A stretch of DNA of 50,389 bases, from positions 1-50,389 of the forward strand of contig JAFTCP010000093.1 in assembly GCA_017454625.1 (NCBI GenBank). Direction: 5' to 3'. The position numbers and the translations under genes were made by a program. Of the stretch, positions 7,939 to 17,039 are shown piece by piece (position 1 is the stretch's first letter; each line of letters opens with the position of its first letter). The notes below the pieces were generated by a model. The model saw only the letters and a list, made by a program, of their open reading frames with translations. It was not told where the DNA came from and searched no databases. This DNA comes from Synergistaceae bacterium. GTDB lineage: Bacteria > Synergistota > Synergistia > Synergistales > Aminobacteriaceae.

Positions 7939-10900
7939 GCAGAAATTTCGTACATTTACACGTTCACACTGAATACAGCTTACTTGACGGCGCAATCAGG
8001 ACAAAGAAACTCGCCGAAAAAGTTTCACAATGGGACAATAAAGCCGTAGCTATGACAGATCACGGAGTTTTATACGGGGCTGTAGAATTTTACGAAAATT
8101 GCAAGGCTCAAGGCGTAAAACCCATTTTAGGCTGTGAGACTTACGTAATCCCGGAAGGCATTACCTCACAGAATAAGAAATATCACCACTTAATATTACT
8201 CGCTGAAAATTTAACGGGCTGGCATAATCTCATAAAATTAATATCAATCGCCAACACGAAGGGATTTTATTACAAGCCGAGAATTGACCACGATTTACTA
8301 GGTGAATATCACGAGGGATTAATCGCTTCGTCAGCATGTTTAGCCGGAGAAATTCCACAGTTGATATTGGCCGGAAATCTTGAACAGGCTGAAGCTCAAG
8401 CTATTTGGCACCGCGACACAATGGGAGAAAATAATTTCTTTCTGGAACTCATGCCGAACTCTCTGCCTCAACAAAAACAGGTAAACTCAGAGTTAATAAA
8501 TATTTCGCAAAGAACAGGCATTCCCTTAATCGTAACGGGAGACGCGCATTATCTTAATAAGGAAGATTACGAATGGCACAAAATTTTGTTGAAGATTAAC
8601 ACGCATTCAACAGCTGATGATGACGCGTTCGGATTTTCAAGCAATGATTTTTACCTGATGTCCCCTGATGAGATTTACGAGAGATTAAGCGGGGAAATTG
8701 ACGACGATATTATCAACGAGGCCTTCACGAACACGGCTAAAATCGCTGACAGATGCAATGTTGAACTTTTATCGAAAGAGAAACATTATTTACTGCCGAA
8801 TTTAGACTTGAAAGCGGGAATTACTCCAGATGAGGAATTAAAATCACGAGCAAGAAAGGGTTTAGCTGAACACGGGAAATCTGAGCTTAAAGAATATGTT
8901 GACAGGCTTGAATATGAACTCGGCGTGATTACTCAAATGGGATTTTCTGCGTATTTTCTGATTGTGTCGGGAATTATTCAGGCCGCTAAAAATCGCAATA
9001 TCCCCATCGGACCCGGTCGAGGTTCTGCGGCTGGAAGTCTCGTTGCTTGGAGCTTGAGAATTACGGAACTTGACCCGCTGAAATATAATTTGCTGTTTGA
9101 ACGTTTTCTTAATCCTGAGCGTGTTTCAATGCCCGATATTGATACGGACGTTAGCGATAAAGGACGCGAAGAATTACTAAAATATATCTCAGATACTTAC
9201 GGAAGCGATCACGTAGCACAAATCATAACTTTCGGAAGAATGAAGGGCCGGCAATCTGTCAAGGATGTGGGACGAGCTAAGAAAAAAGATTTTGCTTTGA
9301 TGGACAAGACCGCAAAATTAATCCCCGTTATGTGTAACAGCCTGAGAGCCGCAATTGAAGAAACTCCCGAACTCAAAGAGCAATATGATAACGATGAAGA
9401 AATTCATGAAGTAATCGATATAGCAATAAGCGTTGAAGGATTAGCCCGGCATACTTCACAGCATGCCGCAGGTGTCGTGATTACGCCGGGACCTATAACT
9501 GATGTTGTTCCGGTTAAGCGCTTGAGCTCTGAGGGTGAAAGCGGACAGGTCGTTACTCAATTCACGATGGAACCCGTCGAGAAATTAGGGCTTGTCAAGA
9601 TGGACTTTCTCGGATTAAGCACACTTTCAATCATCGAAGAAGCTATGAGAAATATCGCGAATAATCATAAAAAACTTCCTGACTTGAACAAGATTAACGA
9701 CGCTATGAATGATGAGCCAACTTTTAAGCTCTTGCAAGAAGCCGATACAATGGGAGTATTTCAGCTTGAAAGCAGCGGCATTCGTTCAATGTTACGCAAG
9801 CTGCGAATTGACCGTTTTGAGGACTTAATCGCCGCACTCGCTATGTACAGACCAGGCCCGTTAGATTCAGGAATGGTTGAACAATATATTGACTGCAAGC
9901 ATGGAAGAAAACAGCCGCATTATCCTCATCCTTTGCTTGAAAACGTTTTGCGCGAGACTTACGGCGTTATTCTCTATCAAGAACAAGTTATGCAATGTGC
10001 AAGCGTCTTAGCCGGATATTCTCTCGGAGAAGCTGATATTCTGCGTCGTGCAATGGGAAAAAAGAAAGTCGAAGTTATGCAGGCCCAGCGTGCGAAATTT
10101 TTAGAGGGAGCCGAGAAAAATAATATCAATCCTGATACAGCCGGAGCAATCTTTGATAACATAGAGAAGTTCGCGGGGTACGGATTTAATAAGTCTCACA
10201 GCGCCGCTTATGCATTAATCTCTTATGACACGGCTTATCTTAAGGCCAATTACAAGGCTGAATTTATGGCCGCGTATTTATCAAGTCAGATGAAAGCAAA
10301 AAAAGAAGTCTTAGGTCATTACGTTTTAGAGGTCAGACGTTCAGGAACTCCAGTTTTGCCTCCGGATATTAATTCTTCAATGGAAAATTTTACGGCTGTC
10401 GGCGAGGTTATACGTTTCGGCTTGGGCGCGGTCTCGAGAGTTGGACATAACACGATAGAGATGATTATTAAAGAGAGGCGAACGAACGGAAAATTTTTAT
10501 CACTCTGGGATTTCTTGAAGCGCATTGATATGAGCCTGATGAAAAAAACCGTGTATGAGAATTTAATTCATGCCGGAGCTTTTGATGAACTCGACCCCAA
10601 CCGCGCAAAATTAGTGAAAGCCCTTCCGAAATTACTTGAAGCCGCTCAAAGTGTTAGTGCCAGCAAGAAGACTAATCAATTATCAATTTTCGACTTTGAC
10701 GATGAGCCTGCATCAGGGTTCGGAGAGCCGGATATTCCTGACGCTAAGCCTTATGATGAACATGAAAAGCTGGCGCTTGAAAAAGAGGTTACAGGGCTTT
10801 ACATCTCAGGACATCCATATGAAAGCCAGGAGGAGAAGTTAGAACCTTACACGAACTGCCGAATTTCAGACTTACAATTTTGGCATAGTATGAGCGCTAA

Positions 10901-11372
10901 AGTTTGCGTCGGAGGAATTATCGCATCAATCAACGAGAAAACTACGAAGAAAAACGAAACTATGTGCATAATTCAGCTTGAAGATAATGAACAAAGTATT
11001 GACCTTATAGCGTTTCCCGGAGCTTGGTCGGACTTCAAGGCGTATGTAAAAGTCGGTTTGGCCTGCATGGTTGAGGGCAAAATTGACGAACGCGGCCAGC
11101 TTATCCCAGATAAGATTATTCCGGTTGAAGGGATTAACAATCGCGGACAAAAATACGTGAAGATAATTCTCAACGTCAGCAATAATCTCAACATGAAGAA
11201 TTTCATACGCGCATTAAACGGTTGTAAGGGCAAAACAAAAGTTCTTCTTGAGCTGAGAACAGACGACGAGGTCGGAGTTTTTGCTCTGAATAATTGCAAT
11301 GTTGAGCTTGAAAAGTTAAACGAGGCTTTGAGCGGGATTATGCCTGCGGGAAGTTTTGAGATTGCCTCATGA
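7935..11372 (+). CDS. dnaE: DNA polymerase III subunit alpha
   Basis: This is the main replicative polymerase, 1145 aa, of the DnaE (not PolC) type. The N-terminal PHP domain opens with VHLHVHTEYSLLDG (5-18). The palm carries GPGRGSAAGS and the catalytic PDIDTD motif near 395. A helix-hairpin-helix region and a C-terminal OB domain (near 965-1045) follow. The metal-binding PHP residues look intact, so it may proofread or bind Zn/Mn. The start ATG overlaps the dnaX stop (ATGA). The 184-bp gap to pyk contains a diverged copy of the end of this gene. Confidence 0.96.
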   Translation: MSRNFVHLHVHTEYSLLDGAIRTKKLAEKVSQWDNKAVAMTDHGVLYGAVEFYENCKAQGVKPILGCETYVIPEGITSQNKKYHHLILLAENLTGWHNLIKLISIANTKGFYYKPRIDHDLLGEYHEGLIASSACLAGEIPQLILAGNLEQAEAQAIWHRDTMGENNFFLELMPNSLPQQKQVNSELINISQRTGIPLIVTGDAHYLNKEDYEWHKILLKINTHSTADDDAFGFSSNDFYLMSPDEIYERLSGEIDDDIINEAFTNTAKIADRCNVELLSKEKHYLLPNLDLKAGITPDEELKSRARKGLAEHGKSELKEYVDRLEYELGVITQMGFSAYFLIVSGIIQAAKNRNIPIGPGRGSAAGSLVAWSLRITELDPLKYNLLFERFLNPERVSMPDIDTDVSDKGREELLKYISDTYGSDHVAQIITFGRMKGRQSVKDVGRAKKKDFALMDKTAKLIPVMCNSLRAAIEETPELKEQYDNDEEIHEVIDIAISVEGLARHTSQHAAGVVITPGPITDVVPVKRLSSEGESGQVVTQFTMEPVEKLGLVKMDFLGLSTLSIIEEAMRNIANNHKKLPDLNKINDAMNDEPTFKLLQEADTMGVFQLESSGIRSMLRKLRIDRFEDLIAALAMYRPGPLDSGMVEQYIDCKHGRKQPHYPHPLLENVLRETYGVILYQEQVMQCASVLAGYSLGEADILRRAMGKKKVEVMQAQRAKFLEGAEKNNINPDTAGAIFDNIEKFAGYGFNKSHSAAYALISYDTAYLKANYKAEFMAAYLSSQMKAKKEVLGHYVLEVRRSGTPVLPPDINSSMENFTAVGEVIRFGLGAVSRVGHNTIEMIIKERRTNGKFLSLWDFLKRIDMSLMKKTVYENLIHAGAFDELDPNRAKLVKALPKLLEAAQSVSASKKTNQLSIFDFDDEPASGFGEPDIPDAKPYDEHEKLALEKEVTGLYISGHPYESQEEKLEPYTNCRISDLQFWHSMSAKVCVGGIIASINEKTTKKNETMCIIQLEDNEQSIDLIAFPGAWSDFKAYVKVGLACMVEGKIDERGQLIPDKIIPVEGINNRGQKYVKIILNVSNNLNMKNFIRALNGCKGKTKVLLELRTDDEVGVFALNNCNVELEKLNEALSGIMPAGSFEIAS

Positions 11373-11410
11373 GAAAATTTCATGAATTTTTGCGCTGAGA
11401 TTAAGAAGTC

Positions 11411-11515
11411 TAGATGTTGAGCATGAAGTCTTGAAAATGGCTTGTGCTAAAAATTCACGGATTAAGCCGGAAAAAATATACGCGCGCCAACACTCGCATG
11501 AAGTTTTGAGATTGC
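11411..11515 (+). repeat. Diverged partial copy of the dnaE 3' end
   Basis: The segment repeats pieces of dnaE 11297-11365. ATGTTGAGC-TGAA and GGCTT align near its start, and an exact 16-bp match, GAAGTTTTGAGATTGC, occurs at 11350-11365 and 11500-11515. It begins about 40 bp after the dnaE stop and fills most of the gap to pyk. A TATAAT (11517-11522) directly after the copy may serve pyk. Confidence 0.65.
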
Positions 11516-11556
11516 TTATAATTCATTTATTCTAATGAGGGAGGAAAAAATTTATC

Positions 11557-13329
11557 ATGTTCGTAAAAATAGTATGCACGATTGGCCCGGCCAGCGATAA
11601 CTATGATACTCTAAAGTCTATGGCTGAAGCGGGAATGAACGTAGCCCGTCTTAATTTCTCACACGGAGATTATGAAGGCCACGAAAAAAAGTTAAAATTA
11701 ATCCGCCGAGTTGAACGTGCTGTGAAGAAACCCATTGCGGCATTACTCGACACAAAAGGCCCGGAAATTCGTACGGGTCATATGCAGAACGGAGAAATTA
11801 ATTTAGTTCAGGGAGCAAAAATTATTCTTGTCTCTGGTGATATTGAGCCGTTTGACGGAACTCCTGAGAGAATTTACGTGAATTATAAATTGCTTGCTCA
11901 GGAAGTTACGCCGGGACAGAATATTTTTATTGATGACGGCGCGCTTAATCTTGAAGTTGAAAAAGTTGAAGGCGATGAAGTTCACTGCAAAATCATAGTC
12001 GGCGGGCCTCTTCGCAACACAAAGGGAATAAATTTACCTGGAGCCGATATAACAATGCCTGCTTTGTCTGAGAAGGATAAACAGGATATAGCATGGGGCA
12101 TTCAACACGGCATGGAATATCTCGCTGTTTCTTTCGTAAAAACTCGTCAAGATATTGTTGAGGTCAGGCGTTTAATTCAGTCTTACGGCGGAAGCATGAA
12201 AATTTTAGCGAAGATTGAGACTAAACAGGCCGTTGATAATATCGCGGAGATTGTTGACGTTGTAGATGGCGTAATGGTTGCGCGCGGAGATTTGGGCGTT
12301 GAGATTGCTACGGAGGACGTGCCTTTAGTCCAGAAGCGAATAATCGAAATGTGCCGCGTCAGGGGAAAAGTCGTAATCGTCGCTACTCAAATGTTGGACA
12401 GCATGATACGCAACCCAAGACCAACCAGAGCCGAAGCCTCCGACGTAGCCAATGCTGTGTTAGATGGAACGGATGCGGTTATGCTTTCTGGCGAGACAGC
12501 TTCAGGAAATTATCCGATTCAAGCCGTTTCTACGATGAGAAGGATTGTTGATAAAGCCGAGAAAGATTTAGGACTTTGGGGAAATCATAAGAACAACGAA
12601 CAGAACCCGTTAGAGTTATCGGGAATTCCTGTTCCTGATGCCGTCTCAGGTGCTGCCGTCTTAATTGCTAAACAGATCAAAGCTCCCGCGATAATTTCAC
12701 TTTCACGTTCGGGATTGACAGCAAGAATGATTAGCAAACATCGCCCGGAGTGTCCAATTTTAGGCGTTACGCCCTCACAGCAGACTTGGCGCGAGTTAGC
12801 TTTATGGTGGGGAGTTCAGCCTGTGCGTCTTTCTGAGATGTCGGATATTAACGTTGCCGCGCGTGAAGCCGTTAATGTCTGTGTCGCTCAAAAACTTTTG
12901 CCCGAAGGTGAACTTGTTGTAATCACGGCTGGTGTCCCAGTTGGAAGGCCGGGAAGTACGAACGTCGTCGAAGTTTTGACAACGGGAACAATTTTACTCT
13001 CAGGAACTCCCTTATCGCATAAAAATGCAACAGGTAAAGTCTGTATAGCCCGAACTCCTCAGGAAGCATTAACGAAAGCAACAGAAGGCTGTATTCTCGT
13101 CGTGAGGCAATTAAACGAGGAATATCGGCCAATTCTTGATAAGGTCGGAGCTGTCTTGTTCGAGAGCGGATTGTTATTCTCAGAGGGAAATTCATTAGCG
13201 ATTGATTATAACTTGCCTGCAATCGTCGGAGTTGCTGATGCTTTCTCAACTTTGATGGACGACGATATAGTTTCGATTGACGGCACAAGGGGCCTTGTAT
13301 ATCGCGGAGTTGTCAGGCTGGTGGAGTGA
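11557..13329 (+). CDS. pyk: Pyruvate kinase with C-terminal PEP-utiliser-like domain
   Basis: It converts phosphoenolpyruvate and ADP to pyruvate and ATP, the last step of glycolysis. The catalytic core has the N-terminal TIGPASDNYDTL stretch, the KIETKQAVDN active-site segment near 218 and the MVARGDLGVEI metal/PEP region near 243. The 590-aa length includes an extra C-terminal domain (about 490-590), known from Bacillus-type enzymes and related to the PEP-synthase swivelling domain. The catalytic-His segment of that fold (T-S-H-A in active enzymes) reads LLFSEGNS here, so the tail is structural. The GGGAGG site is 12 nt before ATG. The stop overlaps the cdaA start by one base (TGATG). Confidence 0.94.
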   Translation: MFVKIVCTIGPASDNYDTLKSMAEAGMNVARLNFSHGDYEGHEKKLKLIRRVERAVKKPIAALLDTKGPEIRTGHMQNGEINLVQGAKIILVSGDIEPFDGTPERIYVNYKLLAQEVTPGQNIFIDDGALNLEVEKVEGDEVHCKIIVGGPLRNTKGINLPGADITMPALSEKDKQDIAWGIQHGMEYLAVSFVKTRQDIVEVRRLIQSYGGSMKILAKIETKQAVDNIAEIVDVVDGVMVARGDLGVEIATEDVPLVQKRIIEMCRVRGKVVIVATQMLDSMIRNPRPTRAEASDVANAVLDGTDAVMLSGETASGNYPIQAVSTMRRIVDKAEKDLGLWGNHKNNEQNPLELSGIPVPDAVSGAAVLIAKQIKAPAIISLSRSGLTARMISKHRPECPILGVTPSQQTWRELALWWGVQPVRLSEMSDINVAAREAVNVCVAQKLLPEGELVVITAGVPVGRPGSTNVVEVLTTGTILLSGTPLSHKNATGKVCIARTPQEALTKATEGCILVVRQLNEEYRPILDKVGAVLFESGLLFSEGNSLAIDYNLPAIVGVADAFSTLMDDDIVSIDGTRGLVYRGVVRLVE

Positions 13330-14171
13330 TGCTTGCTGATTTTCGCAGTTTAATAGACATAGCGATAGTTTCATTCATAATTTACAGGATACTTGTGCTT
13401 CTCGTTGGAACTCGTGCGGTTCAGCTTGTGAAGGGAGTATTTATTCTTGCTGTGCTGGCGTTTGGAGCAAGTTTTCTGAGATTGAGGCTGTTGCAATGGT
13501 TCATAGGGAATGCGTTATTAGCGTTGAGTTTTGCGATACCGATTGTGTTTCAGCCAGAGTTGCGCAAAATGCTTGAAGAGTTAGGAAAAGGCCAATTTTA
13601 TTTGTTCAAGCGTAAGATGAGTTCAGATGAGGCGGAAATGCGGGTACATCAGATTACGGGGGCATTGAATTATCTCAAGGCTCACAAAATCGGAGCGTTA
13701 CTTGTGTTTCAGCAGGAAGTCGGATTAGGCGATTACTACAAAACGGCGATACACCTTAACGCCAAAATCACGCAGGAACTCTTAATCTCAATATTCTGGA
13801 AGGATAACCCTTTGCATGACGGCGCTGTAATTCTCGATAAGTATAACTTAATCGCTGGCGGCTGTTATCTTCCGTTGATTGATGCTCCCGAAATTTCCCG
13901 TTGGTATGGAACGCGTCATCGTGCGGCTTTGGGAATTTCCGACGTTTCGGACGCAATGGTCTTCATCGTCTCAGAAGAACGCGGGGATGTCTCGTTAGCT
14001 TTCAAGGGAAAACTTTCAAAAAATCTCAAGGAGTTCCAAGTTGAAAAGTTATTGATGCATTACTTCGTCGGTGAGCAGATAGTAACGGGCTGGGAGAAGT
14101 TTACGCGTTCAATGATGCGTTTATTCTGGGTACGACCGACTGAGAATAAAGCCGGAGGAATTCTCGAATGA
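13329..14171 (+). CDS. cdaA: Diadenylate cyclase
   Basis: It makes cyclic di-AMP from two ATP at the membrane; the product controls potassium, turgor and wall homeostasis. Three hydrophobic helices lie in residues 1-80. The DAC (DisA_N) domain follows with both signature motifs, DGA (PLHDGAVIL) and RHR (TRHRAALG). ATG 13329 overlaps the pyk stop; a GTG three bases earlier is also open, but ATG is preferred. The gene order cdaA-cdaR-glmM is the conserved c-di-AMP/cell-wall module. The 4-nt overlap with cdaR shows translational coupling. Confidence 0.95.
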   Translation: MLADFRSLIDIAIVSFIIYRILVLLVGTRAVQLVKGVFILAVLAFGASFLRLRLLQWFIGNALLALSFAIPIVFQPELRKMLEELGKGQFYLFKRKMSSDEAEMRVHQITGALNYLKAHKIGALLVFQQEVGLGDYYKTAIHLNAKITQELLISIFWKDNPLHDGAVILDKYNLIAGGCYLPLIDAPEISRWYGTRHRAALGISDVSDAMVFIVSEERGDVSLAFKGKLSKNLKEFQVEKLLMHYFVGEQIVTGWEKFTRSMMRLFWVRPTENKAGGILE

Positions 14172-15415
14172 AATTTATCACTAAGCTGAAAAATTTTGAC
14201 ATTGACGATTTATTGACATCTCCGTTATTCCTATGGATATTTTCGATAATTCTAGCTGTATCAATGTGGATTTACGTTACGGGAATGGACGAGAGCGCAT
14301 TTATCACGCGTAAATTCTCGGTTTCGCTTGAATATCGGGGACTTGATGCACAAGGAGTATTACGCAACAGGACTTCTGAAGTTGATATAGAAATTCGCGG
14401 CCCTGAACGTGCAATGATGGGGCTTGATTACAATTCGATTAATGCTTATGTTGACGCGAGAAATCTAGCGCCCGGCAAAAAATATACTGTCAATGTCAAT
14501 GTTGGAGTTCCTGCAGATATTACGCTTTTATCTTGTGTCCCGTCTCAAATCACGCTTGATTTAGTCCGTCAAGTTACGCGTTTAATGAATGTTGAGATAA
14601 TTTTGCCTCAAAATTTACCCGAAGGCCAATACATTGAAGGAGTTGAAATAATCCCTAAGGAAGTTGCAATCAGGGGAGCCGAAGACGACGTTGCGAAGGT
14701 TGGCAGTGTTAATATTCGTCCGACTCTTCAGGAGTTACAATCGACCGAGAATTTGTTAATGCCCGTGAGATTTAATCAGTCCCAGCCGTTTGATGGGAAT
14801 GTAGCGATTGAGCCGGCGCAGGTGAGATTTCGCGGGAATTTAGTACGCGGCCTTCCGAGAAAGCGAGTTCCTGTGAATGTGAGGTTGACGGGCAAACTTG
14901 ATGCTGATTACGAAGTCCGAAGCATAATCACCGATCCTTCGGAAATTCAGGTTGAGGGCAATGCTGACGAATTAGCGAAGATTGAAACGGTTGACACTGA
15001 ATATATAGATGTCTCATCGATGAACTCGGACACCGTTGTAGTTGCTCCGTTGAGAATGCCTGATATTGCGGGGATAAGTTTTGTGAATGCTTCGAGCGTG
15101 AAAGTCAGCGTATTGTTGAGTGAAGCTAGAGCCGAACGAATGTTAGCGAATATTCCCGTTGAGTTGCGAGGAGCTGAGGCCGGGCAAAACTGGTTGTGTT
15201 CACCTGCGAACGTAACAGTAACGATTGAGGGCAGACCGTCATTAATTGAGAGCTTTGATGTTGGAGCGTCGGGCTTGAATGCTTACGTTGACATGAGCAA
15301 TATTTTCATGGCACCTGTAACTTTACCCGTCAGGACTGAATTATCGGCTGATGTTTTCCGCGTAACGAGGATTGAGCCGGCGAACGTAACAGTGAACAAT
15401 TTATCGGCACAATAG
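14168..15415 (+). CDS. cdaR: CdaA regulator, YbbR-domain protein
   Basis: This is the membrane-anchored partner of the diadenylate cyclase. One N-terminal membrane helix (about 18-35) is followed by four YbbR-type beta domains of about 80 aa that would lie outside the cytoplasmic membrane. The typical SxxxVDxRGxE-like repeat edges are visible (EVDIEIRGPE, EVAIRGAEDD, EIQVEGNADE, VTVTIEGRPS). CdaR homologues bind CdaA and tune c-di-AMP output. The length is 415 aa. A strong hairpin follows the stop, so the pyk-cdaA-cdaR unit ends before glmM. Confidence 0.9.
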   Translation: MKFITKLKNFDIDDLLTSPLFLWIFSIILAVSMWIYVTGMDESAFITRKFSVSLEYRGLDAQGVLRNRTSEVDIEIRGPERAMMGLDYNSINAYVDARNLAPGKKYTVNVNVGVPADITLLSCVPSQITLDLVRQVTRLMNVEIILPQNLPEGQYIEGVEIIPKEVAIRGAEDDVAKVGSVNIRPTLQELQSTENLLMPVRFNQSQPFDGNVAIEPAQVRFRGNLVRGLPRKRVPVNVRLTGKLDADYEVRSIITDPSEIQVEGNADELAKIETVDTEYIDVSSMNSDTVVVAPLRMPDIAGISFVNASSVKVSVLLSEARAERMLANIPVELRGAEAGQNWLCSPANVTVTIEGRPSLIESFDVGASGLNAYVDMSNIFMAPVTLPVRTELSADVFRVTRIEPANVTVNNLSAQ

Positions 15416-15424
15416 CAAATATTT

Positions 15425-15471
15425 TTCCCTTCTGAATGTGATAATAAAATTGCATAGGAAGGGAATTTTTT
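15425..15471 (+). terminator. Rho-independent terminator after cdaR
   Basis: TTCCCTTC (15425-15432) and GAAGGGAA (15458-15465) form an 8-bp perfect stem with a long 25-nt loop. Six T residues follow. Confidence 0.75.
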
Positions 15472-15480
15472 ATATTTAAC

Positions 15481-15534
15481 GAAGAACGCAAATTATTCGG
15501 CACCGACGAAGTTTATGATTTATGAACATGACAA
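15481..15534 (+). repeat. Diverged copy of the glmM 5' coding end
   Basis: The segment aligns with 15575-15638 inside glmM. It would encode E-R-K-L-F-G-T-D-E-V-Y-D-L before a stop; glmM encodes E-R-K-L-F-G-T-D-G-V-R-D-L at the matching place. The first differences are synonymous (CGC/CGT, ACC/ACT). A 9-base gap follows, and then a GAACATGACA match. It lies immediately before the real glmM ribosome site. Confidence 0.8.
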
Positions 15535-15568
15535 CTAAAACGCTATTAAAATTTGGAGGAAAAATATT

Positions 15569-16954
15569 TTGACAAGAGAACGTAAATTATTCGGCACTGA
15601 CGGAGTTAGAGATTTAGCAAATTCCGGGAACATGACACCAGAACTCGCCTTAAAACTTGGACGAGCATTTATCAGGTTCAATCACGGCAGGAAAATTATC
15701 ATTGGCCGGGATACGCGCTTAAGCTGTCGTATGTTGGAAGGAGCTTTATCATCCGGGATGAGTTCCGAAGGTGCGAATGTCTTATTAGCCGGAGTAATCC
15801 CCACGCCGGGAATTAGCTATGCTGTAAAGGAACTTCACGCCGACGGGGGAGCAGTAATCAGTGCTTCACACAATCCAGCCGAATACAACGGGATAAAATT
15901 TCTAGGCTCAGACGGCTGTAAACTCTCTGATGATGAGGAACTTGCAATTGAGGACTTTATTTTTTCCTCATCTCCCAATCCCGCCCAAGTGAATGACGGC
16001 CCGCGCCCCCAAGTTCCCAGTAAAGACGCTGACAGTGAAAATTATAAAGCGAGTTTAGACATTGGCCGAATTAACGATGCTCCCGAATTAGTTCGTGATT
16101 ACGCGAGACATATCGCCCATATGTTAAACAATGAAGCCGTGATTGATAACGTCGTATTTGACTGTGCAAACGGAGCTTCAAGCGCGAGCGTTCCCGTCTT
16201 AATTGAACATTCATTATTCTCACGCCTGAACACACAGATAATCGCAAATCGTTACGACGGCTTAAACATCAACAAACTCTGCGGAGTAATGCATATGCAG
16301 AATTTATGTGATTACGTCGTGAAGAATAATTTATCGCTGGGATTTGCATTTGACGGCGACGCTGACAGGGTATTAATTAGTGATAAATTCGGAAGGATTA
16401 TTGACGGCGACATAATTTTATGGGTATTAGGCCGCTGGCTTTATAGCTTGAACGGGAATAATCAAGTTGTCGTTACCGTGATGAGCAACATGGCGCTTGA
16501 GACACATTTAGCCGACGAGGGAATTAAAACTTTGCGTTGTCCTGTGGGAGATAGATACGTTCTTGAAACAATGAGGGCATCAGGCGCGGGCTTAGGCGGA
16601 GAACAGTCAGGCCACATCATAGCTAGCGAGTTCACAAGCACGGGCGACGGACTTTGTACGGCTGTATTATTCCTGAACGCGATTAAAGATTTAGGCGAAG
16701 ACATTTCAAGTTTAATAGATAGGTTCGGACGTTATCCGCAAAAACTCACGAACTTAACGCTGAAGAAATCCCGTGAACTCGTTGACATGACAAGTATTAA
16801 TGAAATAGTTCACGAATACGAAGCAAAAATCACGCATGGCCGAATTTTCATCAGGACATCCGGGACTGAGCCATTATTAAGAATACTTGTTGAAGCTCCG
16901 GAGAAAAATTTAGTTGATGAACTTTCGGAAATATTATCATCTAGGCTTGAATAA
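15569..16954 (+). CDS. glmM: Phosphoglucosamine mutase
   Basis: It converts glucosamine-6-phosphate to glucosamine-1-phosphate on the route to UDP-GlcNAc and peptidoglycan. The N-terminal RKLFGTDGVRD, the phosphoserine loop ISASHNPAEYNG (catalytic Ser near 102), the metal-binding FDGDADR and the C-terminal phosphate site RTSGTEPLLR are all present. The length is 461 aa. The start is TTG at 15569 with GGAGG 9 nt upstream. The gene follows cdaA-cdaR, the usual context, though a terminator separates them here. Confidence 0.95.
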   Translation: MTRERKLFGTDGVRDLANSGNMTPELALKLGRAFIRFNHGRKIIIGRDTRLSCRMLEGALSSGMSSEGANVLLAGVIPTPGISYAVKELHADGGAVISASHNPAEYNGIKFLGSDGCKLSDDEELAIEDFIFSSSPNPAQVNDGPRPQVPSKDADSENYKASLDIGRINDAPELVRDYARHIAHMLNNEAVIDNVVFDCANGASSASVPVLIEHSLFSRLNTQIIANRYDGLNINKLCGVMHMQNLCDYVVKNNLSLGFAFDGDADRVLISDKFGRIIDGDIILWVLGRWLYSLNGNNQVVVTVMSNMALETHLADEGIKTLRCPVGDRYVLETMRASGAGLGGEQSGHIIASEFTSTGDGLCTAVLFLNAIKDLGEDISSLIDRFGRYPQKLTNLTLKKSRELVDMTSINEIVHEYEAKITHGRIFIRTSGTEPLLRILVEAPEKNLVDELSEILSSRLE

Positions 16955-17039
16955 TTTTGCTGATTTTCCCCCTGAAAAAGTTTTGCGTTTTTGTTGAAGC
17001 CGTTATTGTCGAAGAATTTTTTGAAGAGGAGAATTAATC

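Noticed and set aside
16955-17039. glmM 3'-end copy before galU
   Set aside because: Only TTGTTGAAGC matches clearly; too short to separate from chance.
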